Assembly: GCA_031267775.1 (NCBI GenBank) | Contig: JAIRYL010000051.1 | Location: forward strand, 1 to 10,874 | DNA: 10,874 bases | Reading direction: 5' to 3' | Origin: Tannerellaceae bacterium | GTDB lineage: Bacteria; Bacteroidota; Bacteroidia; Bacteroidales; Tannerellaceae | Shown: positions 1 to 7,579 of the stretch, piece by piece | Layout: every line of letters starts with the position of its first letter | Numbering within the stretch: the first letter of the stretch is position 1 | Made by a program: the position numbers and the translations under genes | Notes under the pieces: model-generated | What the model saw: only the letters and a program-made list of their open reading frames with translations | The model's database searches: none | Told to the model about the DNA's origin: nothing

Positions 1-1
1 T

Positions 2-442
2 AAGCGCATGCTATCCCGCTTGTTGATTATCCGCCGAACAAGAACAAAGAAAGGAGATTACGAGTATAAGTATTCCTTCACCAATGCCAATCAGGAACAG
101 TATACCCAAAAAGCGCTCGCGTACATGCAGGCGCAACGTTTTTTTGTGGAGCATTGCATCAAAGAGAACAAACAAATCCTTGGAATGGATAAATACCAAA
201 CGCGCAAATGGTTGGCATGGCATCATCAAATTGCGCTCAACTTTTTGCTCTCAACCTTTATTCTGAAGGAAAAACTGCTCTCTTTTGACACTATACCGCT
301 ACTTTCCGCTCGTGACATTAAGCGATGGATCATATTTAAACTGCATCGACAAATCTCTGAAGATGAAATGATTGGTCAAATGTTTAAACGACATTGTCGA
401 CGGCAAAGAGACATTAATAGGGCGTTTGATAAGCAAGAATAG
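2..442 (+). CDS. IS701/IS4-like DDE transposase, C-terminal part (cut by window edge)
   Basis: This is the C-terminal end of an insertion-sequence transposase. The frame is open to the left edge (AAG CGC precede the first ATG at 8), so that ATG is probably internal and the true start lies outside the window. Recognisable are the basic strand LLIIRRTR, then YKYSFTNA, then FFVEHCIKENKQILGMDKYQ, in which the glutamate of VEHCIKE sits where the last acidic residue of the DDE triad is found in IS701/IS4-type enzymes. TRKWLAWHHQIALNFLLSTF follows, matching the WxxWHHxxAL block typical of IS701-like transposases. The two aspartates of the triad would be upstream, so activity cannot be judged. The gene converges on the TonB receptor at 507. 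The right end of the IS should lie in 443-506; CTGTTAAAGTAGAAC at 449-463 could be part of its terminal repeat, but the other end is needed to show it. Confidence 0.72.
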   Translation, partial: KRMLSRLLIIRRTRTKKGDYEYKYSFTNANQEQYTQKALAYMQAQRFFVEHCIKENKQILGMDKYQTRKWLAWHHQIALNFLLSTFILKEKLLSFDTIPLLSARDIKRWIIFKLHRQISEDEMIGQMFKRHCRRQRDINRAFDKQE

Positions 443-506
443 GAAATCTGTTAAAGTAGAACTATTCATATATCTATTTATTAGTTGATTTCTATCGTTC
501 ATATCG

Positions 507-2699
507 TCAATATTTTATTTTTATTCCCGCATTGATTACAAAACCGTCCAGAGGGGCGTAGACGTCTTTGAAAACAGGGTTTGTTCGCGTGCCTGCGTAA
601 AGGCTTCCGAAACGTGTTTGCCGCGTATCTGTGAAATTTTCAAAATTGACGTATATTGAAAAATGTTCCCAAATCCGCTCGAGCATTGCGCCAAACACCC
701 AATAGGCTTGTCCCGTTGCGCCATCGTTTAGCGTTTGCCGACTGTTATAATAGGCTTCTATCCCTATCCGCCATTTATCTTCTGCTTCGTACATTCCAAC
801 GATACTCAGGGTGTGTTCAGGCGTTAACGGATTTTGATAGCGGATTCCATTATCATTGACAGAAGCGCTGGTAAACGTATAACCTGAATAGAGGTTGAAA
901 TCTTCATATCTTATTTTTATATTTGTTTCTGCTCCTTTGGTTTGGATGCGTCCGTTGATGTTTTGAAACCGGTTGTTGCCGTCGCTCAAAGAAACAAGCA
1001 TCAAGGGATTGTTCAAGCAGGTATAAAACAGCAGTTGGTTTATACTGAATGCAATTTGACGGGCGATTGTTGTGCGGTAATTAACATCGGCATTCGCGCC
1101 GTAGCTGCGTTCGGGTTTATTGATATCGTCGCTTATCGGCAAGACGTTTTGATACTGTATCCGTTCGCTTTCTTCGGTGAAAATGGCAGGCGTTTTGTAT
1201 CCTAATCCGCCGCCCATACGCGACGTCCATTTCCGGTTGATCTTGAAAAGGGCAGACAAACGCGGAAGAAGCATAAAACCGTAATCCATTGCATAATCGC
1301 CGCGCAAACCGCTTTCTATACTAATTCCATCTGTTATTTTAGAAAGGTTTTGCAGAAAAACGCCGCTTGTGAGTTGGTTGTAATCACGGGGTTTTATATG
1401 TTTGTTTGCCTGTTTTTCCTCGAAATTGTCTGTCCAGAGATTTGCGCCTGTAACCCATTCTGTATTTTCGCCCGAATACGAATAGTTTATTTCGCTGAAC
1501 GTATTGTTTTGAACGCCGTCAAAAACATAATCGGGAAGAGTAATCTTCCGTTTAAAATAGCTGAAACTGTTACGGATATTCAGTTTAGACTTGCCGGAGA
1601 ATTTGTGTTCCAGCGCAAACTGCGTACTGAAGCGCTGCGTTTTGTTTCTTTCAAAATAAACGCGTTCATTACCGCTTTTTCCTTTCAGGTAAAGCATATC
1701 GCCGCCCAAACGGTTTTCAAACGCCGCGTTTATACCCATATCGGCTTTTGTGTTTTTACTGAAATAAACAAAAAAGCGAGGATTCAGATTGTATCGTTCA
1801 ACCTTTGGAATGGCGCTTAACCCAAGGCCGGCGGGGTCGTACGGTTCACTGCTGTTGCGCGAGGCGAAAAGCGTTAACCCTGTTTTACCCAATCGCTGCG
1901 CGTAAAATCCAATAACGTCTAATCCGGCGGCCGACGTTCCATTTAGCTGAAACTTCAATTCGCGTTTGTCGGTTGGGGTTTTGGAAATAAGATTGATCAA
2001 CCCGGCTATTGCGCCTCCGCCGTAAAGGGTAGACGTCGCGCCTTTTACTATCTCTACCTGTTTAAGGTCGAGCGGCGGGGTTTGAAGCAATCCTAATCCG
2101 CTTGCCGCGCCGGAATAGAGCGGAAAACCGTCTTTGAGGATTTGCGTATATCTGCCGTCTAATCCCTGTATGCGGATAGAAGCGTTTGCCGAGATAGGCG
2201 AGGTTTGCTGCGTTTGGATACCTGTGCTTTCACTCAGCAGCATCCGAATATCTCCCGGATTCATATTGCCGCTTTCATCTATTTCTTCCATACCGATAAA
2301 TTCCATACGGGTAGGAATATTTTCAATCGTCCGGGCGCTTCGGGTGGAGGATACGACAATTTCCCCGATTTCTACGGTTGCGTTTGTCAAACGTATTTGT
2401 ACCGTATCGTCGTTTAAAAGCGGGAATACAAACGTTTGTTGTTGCGATTCGTATCCCAAATACGTAAATTCAAACGTTTGTTTGCCGTCGGAAACGCGCT
2501 CAATCGTTACAATTCCGTTCCTGCCGGCCGTGCCTCCGTTTGCCGTTCCTTTTAGTATGGCGGCCGCGCCAATCAACGCTTCTCCTGTGGCGGCGTCATT
2601 GATTGCCGCCCTGAACGTGTTTTGGGCAGACAGGGCGCTACCCGAAACCAGCGCAACAAATAAAAAGACGCCATGCGATATGCCTGCTGAAAAATTCAT
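507..2699 (-). CDS. TonB-dependent outer-membrane receptor with carboxypeptidase-regulatory-like domain
   Basis: A 730-residue outer-membrane active transporter energised by TonB-ExbBD. Residues 1-25 are a signal peptide (hydrophobic VFLFVALVSG, cleavage likely after SALSA). Residues 28-106 form the small beta-sandwich (CarboxypepD_reg-like) common in Bacteroidota receptors. Residues about 115-240 are the plug, with EIVVSSTRSARTIENIPT, IRIQGLDGRYTQILKDGFPL and VEIVKGATSTLYGGGAIAGL all typical. The rest is a beta-barrel ending in GIKIKY, an aromatic C-terminal residue as expected for an outer-membrane barrel. The size resembles FepA/CirA-type metal, siderophore or cobalamin receptors and is well below the roughly 1000 residues of SusC glycan importers; no SusD partner is present. 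The neighbouring Fur-family gene 70 bp upstream and a palindrome in the promoter suggest metal-controlled uptake. The substrate cannot be read from sequence. The start is the ATG at 2699, placed directly before the signal peptide. Confidence 0.93.
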   Translation of the reverse strand: MNFSAGISHGVFLFVALVSGSALSAQNTFRAAINDAATGEALIGAAAILKGTANGGTAGRNGIVTIERVSDGKQTFEFTYLGYESQQQTFVFPLLNDDTVQIRLTNATVEIGEIVVSSTRSARTIENIPTRMEFIGMEEIDESGNMNPGDIRMLLSESTGIQTQQTSPISANASIRIQGLDGRYTQILKDGFPLYSGAASGLGLLQTPPLDLKQVEIVKGATSTLYGGGAIAGLINLISKTPTDKRELKFQLNGTSAAGLDVIGFYAQRLGKTGLTLFASRNSSEPYDPAGLGLSAIPKVERYNLNPRFFVYFSKNTKADMGINAAFENRLGGDMLYLKGKSGNERVYFERNKTQRFSTQFALEHKFSGKSKLNIRNSFSYFKRKITLPDYVFDGVQNNTFSEINYSYSGENTEWVTGANLWTDNFEEKQANKHIKPRDYNQLTSGVFLQNLSKITDGISIESGLRGDYAMDYGFMLLPRLSALFKINRKWTSRMGGGLGYKTPAIFTEESERIQYQNVLPISDDINKPERSYGANADVNYRTTIARQIAFSINQLLFYTCLNNPLMLVSLSDGNNRFQNINGRIQTKGAETNIKIRYEDFNLYSGYTFTSASVNDNGIRYQNPLTPEHTLSIVGMYEAEDKWRIGIEAYYNSRQTLNDGATGQAYWVFGAMLERIWEHFSIYVNFENFTDTRQTRFGSLYAGTRTNPVFKDVYAPLDGFVINAGIKIKY

Positions 2700-2719
2700 C
2701 TCGAAATTTTATTTTGAGG

Positions 2720-2727
2720 CAAAGGTA
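2720..2727 (-). promoter_or_regulatory. Bacteroidota-type -7 box of the TonB receptor gene
   Basis: On the minus strand this reads TACCTTTG, an exact match to the Bacteroidota -7 consensus TAnnTTTG, 20 nt upstream of the receptor ATG. No TTTG box is seen at the usual 19-21 nt spacing, so the -33 element is weak or replaced by a regulator-dependent arrangement. It gives the receptor its own promoter even if some transcription reads through from the fur gene. Confidence 0.55.
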
Positions 2728-2741
2728 AAAAGAAAATCGGC

Positions 2742-2754
2742 GCAACCTGGTTGC
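2742..2754. promoter_or_regulatory. Perfect 13-bp palindrome, candidate Fur-family operator
   Basis: GCAACC-T-GGTTGC is a perfect inverted repeat with a single central base. It lies just upstream of the receptor's TACCTTTG box, where the -33 element would be, so a bound repressor would block polymerase. It is 15 bp beyond the 3' end of a Fur-family gene. Fur-family regulators bind palindromes of this general size and often control neighbouring metal-uptake receptors. The specific motif is not one I can assign to Fur, Zur or PerR with certainty. Confidence 0.45.
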
Positions 2755-2769
2755 AAACTTAGGAGGGCG

Positions 2770-3195
2770 TCAAACCCGTTTGCAACCGCTGCACAACCCT
2801 TTAAGAACGTAATTGATACTGTCGGGCAAAAATCCGTCGGGTAGCTCAACCGGAGGAATTCGCGTTTCGCGGAAGCAAAAGACCTTCTTACATTTCTTAC
2901 AATAGAAATGTACATGCAACTGTTCAATGGAACAGTGGCAACCTTCGTCGCAAACCGAGTACTTTAACGAGCCTGAACCATCGTCTATCGTATGCACGAT
3001 ACATCGCTTCCGAAAGAGTATCAATGTTCTGAAAATAGTAGACTTGTCAATTGTCTGCAAGTCGGCTTCCATATCTGCCAGACGAAAAACGGTTTTCCGT
3101 TGCAGGATGGCTTTCAGCAGGAGAATCCTTGTCGACGTGGGCTTGACATGCTGTTTGAGTAAACGTTCTGCATAGCGATCGTTCGTATCTTCCAT
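2770..3195 (-). CDS. Fur-family metal-dependent transcriptional regulator (Fur/Zur-like)
   Basis: A 141-residue DNA-binding metal sensor. Residues 15-75 form the winged helix; DKSTIFRTLILFRKRCIV corresponds to the Fur recognition helix and wing (family pattern ATVYRTL...L...GL). The C-terminal dimerisation and metal domain has HVHFYCKKCKKVFCF (H94, H96, C99, C102) and ends GLCSGCKRV (C135, C138). The two CxxC pairs form the structural zinc site. A further CHC at 86-88 near the sensor region is compatible with a zinc-responsive member, but Fur, Zur and PerR cannot be separated by eye. The ATG at 3195 is 12 nt after uxuA, so it is probably cotranscribed with the uronate genes. The likely target is the receptor immediately downstream, with the palindrome at 2742-2754 as candidate operator. 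Length is normal for the family. Confidence 0.9.
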   Translation of the reverse strand: MEDTNDRYAERLLKQHVKPTSTRILLLKAILQRKTVFRLADMEADLQTIDKSTIFRTLILFRKRCIVHTIDDGSGSLKYSVCDEGCHCSIEQLHVHFYCKKCKKVFCFRETRIPPVELPDGFLPDSINYVLKGLCSGCKRV

Positions 3196-3207
3196 ACGTA
3201 TCCGTTT

Positions 3208-4383
3208 TTATTCGGCATATAAAGACTTGGCAATGCCTGTTTCCAGTCCGCGCAGTTCGGCCAGCCCGCGGAGGCGTCCGATACAGGAGTAGCCGGGGTT
3301 TGTCTTCTTCCCGAGATCGTCTACCATCTGGCGTCCGTGATCCGGGCGCATGGCGATGGAACAACGCCGTCGCTGCTGCAATGCGAGCAAAGCTTTCATT
3401 ACGGCATACATGTCTACGTCTCCCTCCAGGTGATAAGCTTCATAAAAGTTGCCTTCCGCATCCCGCTGCGTACTTCGGAGGTGCACAAAATCAATCCGGT
3501 CGCCATAACGTTCCATCATGCCCGCAAGGTCGTTGTCGCTTCGTACGCCAAACGAACCGGTACACAGGCAAAGTCCGTTGCTGTCGTTCGGTACGGCTTC
3601 TATCAGTTTGCCAAAATCCTCTTCCGTGCTCAGGATACGGGGCAATCCTAAAATAGAGTAGGGAGGATCGTCGGGGTGTATCGCCATCCTTACGCCCGCT
3701 TCGTCTGCTACGGGGGCAATTTCACGCAGAAAGTAAATCAGGTGAGCGCGCAGGCGATCGACGTCGATATCTCTATAACGATTTAATTCTTCCCTGAACT
3801 GCTCGATGGTAAAACTCTCTTCCGAACCGGGTAATCCGGCTATCATGTTACGGGTAAGCAGTTGTCTGCCGGCTTCCGTCATAGCGTCGTAGCAAGCTTT
3901 GGCTTTGCCTTTTTCTTCTTCGGTATATTCTGTTGCGGCTTCGGGGCGCCGGAGGATAAAGAGGTCGAAAGCCATAAAAGCAGCCCTTTCAAACCGCAGG
4001 GCTTTTGAGCCGTCGGGCAACGTATAGGCCAAATCGGTGCGCGTCCAGTCCAACACCGGCATAAAATTATAGGTAACAACCTTAATGCCGCATGCGCCCA
4101 GATTACGGACAGATTCCTTATAGTTGTCAATATAACGCAGAAAGTCTCCGGTTTGCGTTTTAATGTGTTCGTGTACCGGCACGCTTTCTACCACGCTCCA
4201 TCGGAGTCCTGCTGCTTCTATCAAGCCCATCCGTTTCCGGATTTCTTCTTTCGTCCATACTTCGCCATTGGGGATGTGGTGCAGAGCCGTTACAACGCCT
4301 GTTGCGCCGGCCTGTCTGATATCCCAAAGACTTACCGGGTCGCCGGGTCCGTACCAGCGCCAGGTTTGTTCGCATAAATACAT
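3208..4383 (-). CDS. uxuA: D-mannonate dehydratase
   Basis: Converts D-mannonate to 2-keto-3-deoxy-D-gluconate, the cytoplasmic dehydration step of glucuronate/hexuronate breakdown. The 391 residues match the family length (about 390). The N-terminus CEQTWRWYGPGDPVSL and the block VVESVPVHEHIKTQTGD (about 64-80) are diagnostic. The residues known to hold the catalytic Mn2+ in this TIM-barrel family are all present: His236 in AIHPDDPP, Cys274 in LCTGS, His301 in VHLRS and Asp348 in RPDHG. It lies 29 nt downstream of the SDR mannonate oxidoreductase in the same direction, so the two consecutive pathway enzymes form one unit. No frameshift or missing motif was seen and the enzyme looks functional. 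The isomerase (uxaC) and the KDG kinase and aldolase are not in the window. Confidence 0.96.
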   Translation of the reverse strand: MYLCEQTWRWYGPGDPVSLWDIRQAGATGVVTALHHIPNGEVWTKEEIRKRMGLIEAAGLRWSVVESVPVHEHIKTQTGDFLRYIDNYKESVRNLGACGIKVVTYNFMPVLDWTRTDLAYTLPDGSKALRFERAAFMAFDLFILRRPEAATEYTEEEKGKAKACYDAMTEAGRQLLTRNMIAGLPGSEESFTIEQFREELNRYRDIDVDRLRAHLIYFLREIAPVADEAGVRMAIHPDDPPYSILGLPRILSTEEDFGKLIEAVPNDSNGLCLCTGSFGVRSDNDLAGMMERYGDRIDFVHLRSTQRDAEGNFYEAYHLEGDVDMYAVMKALLALQQRRRCSIAMRPDHGRQMVDDLGKKTNPGYSCIGRLRGLAELRGLETGIAKSLYAE

Positions 4384-4412
4384 ATTTTCAAGCGTTTAAT
4401 TGTTAATTATTA

Positions 4413-5225
4413 TTAAATCGAAAAGGCGTCGAATCCTCCGTCTACGGGGATTACCGTACCTGTTACAAATGCTGAAGCGTCGCTGGCCAGCCATTGAAGC
4501 GTTCCCAGCAACTCTTCCGGTTTGCCCAGCCTTCCGAAGGGCGTATGCGCCATGACCGTTTTGCAACGGCCGGATGGAGATCCGTCGGGATTTGTCATTA
4601 AGGCGCGGTTCTGTTCGGTCAGGAAAAATCCAGGCGCCATCGCGTTTACGCGCAGGCCTTCGCCAAATTTAACAGCCAATTCGCCGGCCATGTATTGCGT
4701 AAAATTACTTACGGCCGCTTTGGCGCAACCATAACCAACTACCCTTGTCAGAGGACGCAGCGCCGATTCGGAAGATATGTTGATCACGCTTCCTTTTTTT
4801 TGTTTTACCATGACTTCCGCAAAAACGATGGTTGGCAATACGGTACCAAACAAGTTGAGGTTTACCACGTTACGAAAAGCGTCTACATCCAGGTCGAAAA
4901 TCGTTTTATCGGGAGGGATGGTTGCTCCCGCCTGATTGCCTCCCGCAAGATTCACCAATACGTCAATTCGTTTACAGGCATGGAGGATATCCTGTTTGTT
5001 TTGTTCCAGCATGTCTTTATTCAGTACGTCGGTCGCGAGGAAAAGGGCTTCTCCTTTATCGGATTCTATTTCAGCAACCAATTGATTGCCTGCTTCTTGG
5101 TTTCTGTCAAGAATTACTGTTTTTGCACCTTCTTTGGCCAGGTGTTTGGCCATACACGAGCCCAGTATTCCGCTTCCTCCTGTGAGCAAAATTACTTTGC
5201 CTTTTACGCTAAATAGATCATTCAT
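4413..5225 (-). CDS. uxuB: SDR-family D-fructuronate reductase / D-mannonate oxidoreductase (UxuB type)
   Basis: A 270-residue classical short-chain dehydrogenase/reductase. TGGSGILG (15-22) is the Rossmann nucleotide motif, and Asp40 at the end of beta-2 (VILDRN) favours NAD(H) over NADP(H). NLAGG (92-96) replaces the usual NNAG, Ser151/152 lies in INISSES, and YGCAK (165-169) is the Tyr-x-x-x-Lys catalytic pair. PG at 198-199 and the C-terminal VTGTVIPVDGGFDAF block are also standard. Assignment to D-mannonate oxidation/fructuronate reduction rests on overall similarity to the Bacillus-type UxuB SDR and on uxuA being directly downstream; it is unrelated to the E. coli mannitol-dehydrogenase-type UxuB. 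Its ATG overlaps the stop codon of the LacI gene by one base (TAATG), implying translational coupling. A gluconate-5-dehydrogenase-like SDR is the main alternative. Confidence 0.88.
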   Translation of the reverse strand: MNDLFSVKGKVILLTGGSGILGSCMAKHLAKEGAKTVILDRNQEAGNQLVAEIESDKGEALFLATDVLNKDMLEQNKQDILHACKRIDVLVNLAGGNQAGATIPPDKTIFDLDVDAFRNVVNLNLFGTVLPTIVFAEVMVKQKKGSVINISSESALRPLTRVVGYGCAKAAVSNFTQYMAGELAVKFGEGLRVNAMAPGFFLTEQNRALMTNPDGSPSGRCKTVMAHTPFGRLGKPEELLGTLQWLASDASAFVTGTVIPVDGGFDAFSI

Positions 5226-6286
5226 TATATATAGTTGTTATAATATGTTATATTTTCCTTTATCAATACGTCGATTGGCATATAATTAACCGGCTCGTCT
5301 TTCATATCCAGCACAAGGTATCGAAAGAGGGCTTTGAGGCTGTTCATGGCTTGCACTTCCGGGCGCTGGGCTATCAGATGCGTTATTAATCCGCTTTTAA
5401 GGTACTTAATATTGGCGTCCAGCACATCGTAACCTATTAGTTTTAAGCTGTTTGCAATGTTTAATTCTTCAAAATATTCACCCAGCAGGCAGGCGCGCGA
5501 ATTAAATATTATACCCGCTTTTACCTGTCGGTTCTTGTTGAAAAAGGCCGTCAGCAATTCTTTATTGTCGCCCTCCTTCTCTCCGTAAATCTGTACAACC
5601 TGTATCGTACCCTGACAGGCCCGCTCGGAAAAGTAAGCCCGAAAACCTTCTTCGCGTTTGGCAACCTGCGTAGAACATTGATCGCCCTTGCGGATAAAAC
5701 GGAAAACGACCACATCGTCGTTTTTATCAATCTGCTCCATTAATAACCGTCCGGCAATGTATCCCGAATCGTATGAGTGCGTTCCGTAATAGGTGATGCA
5801 GTGGGTATTTTCGATATATGCGTCTACCAGTACGTAGGGTATTTGCAACCGGTCTAAGAGAGTTGTGAGGTTTAAAACGCTTTCCCTGAAAAGCGTGGCA
5901 ATAACAACGCCCTGGCATCCAGCCTGTTCTATCCGGGAAATTAAGAGATCAAAACTGTTTCTGTCGTACTGGTTAAAACAGAAGCGTTCGATTATAATGT
6001 TGTAACTGAAAAGTTCCTGCTGCGCTTTGTCTATTCCTTCGGAAAACTTTGCCCAGTATTCGCCCTGTTCAAAGGAGGGGGTGAGGGTTATAATCTTGTA
6101 GTTCTTCTTCAAGGCCAGCGAACGGGCGATAAGATTGGGCTGATAGTTAATATGTTTAAGAACCTTCTCTACTTTGGCTTGCGCTTCGGAAGATACTCTT
6201 CCCCTCTTGTGCAAAATACGGTCGACGGTACCCGTTGAGACGCCGGACAACTTTGCTATATCTTTAATTCGGTATGCCTTATTCAT
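5225..6286 (-). CDS. LacI-family transcriptional regulator of the uronate genes
   Basis: A 353-residue repressor-type protein. Residues 5-26 are the LacI helix-turn-helix (IKDIAKLSGVSTGTVDRILH), followed by RGRVSSEAQAKVEKVL and the hinge helix NLIARSLALKKN (51-62). From about residue 63 to the end is a periplasmic-binding-protein-like sensor domain (KIITLTPSFEQGEYWAKFSEG, SYDSGYIAGRLLMEQI). Such domains bind a sugar or sugar acid and release the operator. It is the first gene of the uronate unit and is coupled to the SDR gene by a one-base overlap, so it almost certainly senses a pathway intermediate or hexuronate. Autoregulation is suggested by the CG-centred palindrome at 6309-6324 between its promoter box and start codon. 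The ligand cannot be determined from sequence. Confidence 0.92.
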   Translation of the reverse strand: MNKAYRIKDIAKLSGVSTGTVDRILHKRGRVSSEAQAKVEKVLKHINYQPNLIARSLALKKNYKIITLTPSFEQGEYWAKFSEGIDKAQQELFSYNIIIERFCFNQYDRNSFDLLISRIEQAGCQGVVIATLFRESVLNLTTLLDRLQIPYVLVDAYIENTHCITYYGTHSYDSGYIAGRLLMEQIDKNDDVVVFRFIRKGDQCSTQVAKREEGFRAYFSERACQGTIQVVQIYGEKEGDNKELLTAFFNKNRQVKAGIIFNSRACLLGEYFEELNIANSLKLIGYDVLDANIKYLKSGLITHLIAQRPEVQAMNSLKALFRYLVLDMKDEPVNYMPIDVLIKENITYYNNYI

Positions 6287-6308
6287 AACACAGACATTGC
6301 TTTATATT

Positions 6309-6324
6309 ATGTGAACGAACACAT
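6309..6324. promoter_or_regulatory. Candidate LacI-type operator upstream of the uronate operon
   Basis: ATGTGAACGAACACAT is an imperfect palindrome centred on CG: half-sites ATGTGAAC and (reverse complement) ATGTGTTC agree at 6 of 8 positions. A central CG flanked by symmetric arms is the hallmark of LacI-family operators. It lies between the -7-like box at 6328-6335 and the regulator's ATG at 6286, so binding would block initiation or early elongation and give autorepression of the whole unit. Confidence 0.5.
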
Positions 6325-6327
6325 CGG

Positions 6328-6335
6328 CAAATATA
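6328..6335 (-). promoter_or_regulatory. Bacteroidota-type -7 box for the uronate operon
   Basis: On the minus strand this reads TATATTTG, matching TAnnTTTG, 41 nt upstream of the LacI-family start codon. No clear TTTG element is present about 20 nt further upstream. The AT-rich surroundings make a chance match possible, but the position directly before the candidate operator supports it. Confidence 0.42.
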
Positions 6336-6589
6336 TAAATAAAAGTCTAAATTCTACTTTATCATATCTGAATTTGTTTAAAAGAAAAAATAGCCGGTTT
6401 GTAAAAAACGCTTAAAGAAGTATTCAATATGTTAAGAAACGCGAATTGTTATCGATATGTGAATTTTGGCCTTTTCAGGTTATTTTATAGTTAAATATAC
6501 ATAAAAATATATAACTGTTCTTTAGGAAGAAAAAAACGTTTTTTGACAGATTGTTTGATTTTTATTTAATACGGTATCAGATTGTCAGC

Positions 6590-6611
6590 GGCAACGGGGC
6601 GGCAACGGGGC
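6590..6611. repeat. Two tandem copies of an 11-bp unit (GGCAACGGGGC)
   Basis: GGCAACGGGGC occurs twice head to tail with no mismatch. The unit is GC-rich in an otherwise AT-rich gap. It has the same 11-bp period as the GATCC repeat about 100 bp downstream. Confidence 0.75.
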
Positions 6612-6702
6612 TGTTTGGGAGTTGGATTCGGAATGTTTTGTGGGCATACGTGCAGGCGTCGTTTTGTAAGGTCAGCGCCTGCGGTTTGCTTACAGGTAGC
6701 GT

Positions 6703-6746
6703 GATCCTATGTAGATCCTTTGTGGATCCTTTGTGGATCCTTCGAC
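6703..6746. repeat. Four tandem 11-bp units beginning GATCC
   Basis: The units are GATCCTATGTA, GATCCTTTGTG, GATCCTTTGTG and GATCCTTCGAC. The two central copies are identical and the outer ones diverge, the usual pattern of an intergenic minisatellite. The array ends 13 bp before a promoter-like TACCTTAG (6760-6767, +), so it could alter promoter geometry by copy-number change. Confidence 0.75.
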
Positions 6747-7502
6747 TTTGAAAAATTTGTACCTTAGCGGTAACTTACCTGTCTGCGTACTGAGGGTGTG
6801 GCTTCTCCAAATTATTAGCATTTATTTTTTTAACGTTCCTTTTCATGAATATCCCGGCGGGTATCGTATGGAATCCGGCTCGGGGGCATATTGTGCTTGT
6901 ACTTGTGTTTTTGCCTGAAAATCTTGTTTGATTGCAATAACGGGATAATGTTTGGCAAATTGATTAAGTTATCTCATTATTTATCTGCTACCTTGGAAAT
7001 ATAATTTGACGGTATATCTTTTCGCAAACAGAAACGAAAATGATAAGTTAGACGAAAAAAAATTACGGAATATATAAAGAAAACGTGTGCTTATTGTTTT
7101 GTTTCATATATTACCAAACCCGGATTAAATTATATAGATACGAACGGTTCTATTTTAGGCTTGGCGAAGAATCGGAACGTTTAGAAAACAGGGTAACAAA
7201 GCAGTTGCAGGAAATAAAGCTATGAAAACAATTCGTTCTAAAATAATAATAATTTAAAAAGAAGTATTATAAATGATTTAATTGAAATTTAAATCGGTTC
7301 GGTTTACAGGGATTTTGACTGGTAATTTATTGTTTTTCTGCTATTTCTGTTCTTCCGCTATCAGTATCGTCATTTATTCCTTTCGGGCTTCTTATCAATC
7401 TCATCACTGTTATATATTTAAATTTATTACAATAAATAAAAATGAAAAAATAAATGAAAATACAATGGCGACGGCAAAGTTTCAGCAGAACGAAGAAACA
7501 AA

Positions 7503-7530
7503 ATAGAGAGGTCTCCAAGCGCCTCTCTAT
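7503..7530 (-). terminator. Rho-independent terminator of the VOC gene
   Basis: Perfect 9-bp inverted repeat ATAGAGAGG / CCTCTCTAT with a 10-nt loop, about 50 bp past the VOC stop codon. Read on the minus strand the stem is followed by TTTGTTTC, a T-rich tail, so it terminates the araC-VOC unit. A second small hairpin, GGCGGC-AGAC-GCCGCC at 7565-7580, directly abuts the stop codon but has no T tract. Confidence 0.75.
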
Positions 7531-7579
7531 CTCCTTTGCTATACTGCTGTTTACCGGGATCAATGGCGGCAGACGCCGC

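Larger units (their letters stand above)
6336..7502. other. Gene-poor intergenic region with tandem repeats
   Basis: This 1.2-kb stretch lies upstream of the LacI gene and beyond the terminator of the VOC gene. I see no convincing gene. Short frames exist but lack starts, family resemblance and coding character. It holds two 11-bp-period repeats (6590-6611 and 6703-6746), an inverted repeat GCAGGCG/CGCCTGC at 6652-6658 and 6676-6682, and a palindrome GGTAACTTACC at 6769-6779. A promoter-like TACCTTAG at 6760-6767 (+) is one base from TAnnTTTG. A start-less 57-codon frame at 7052-7225 (+), ending in VTKQLQEIKL, might be the tail of a lost gene. Confidence 0.5.

Noticed and set aside
1350..1820. 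156-codon plus-strand ORF inside the TonB receptor
   Set aside because: It is antisense to a receptor with clear plug and barrel features; composition fits a shadow frame.
2134..2844. 236-codon plus-strand ORF opposite the receptor N-terminus
   Set aside because: It is antisense to the signal peptide and plug region and runs on into the fur gene; no domain is recognisable.
6551..6918. Two overlapping small plus-strand ORFs in the intergenic gap
   Set aside because: They run through tandem repeats, have unusual composition, no start signal and no family resemblance.
7052..7225. 57-codon plus-strand frame ending YERFYFRLGEESERLENR...QLQEIKL
   Set aside because: It has no ATG start and I recognise no family. 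The end looks coding-like, but the evidence is too thin for a gene or pseudogene call.
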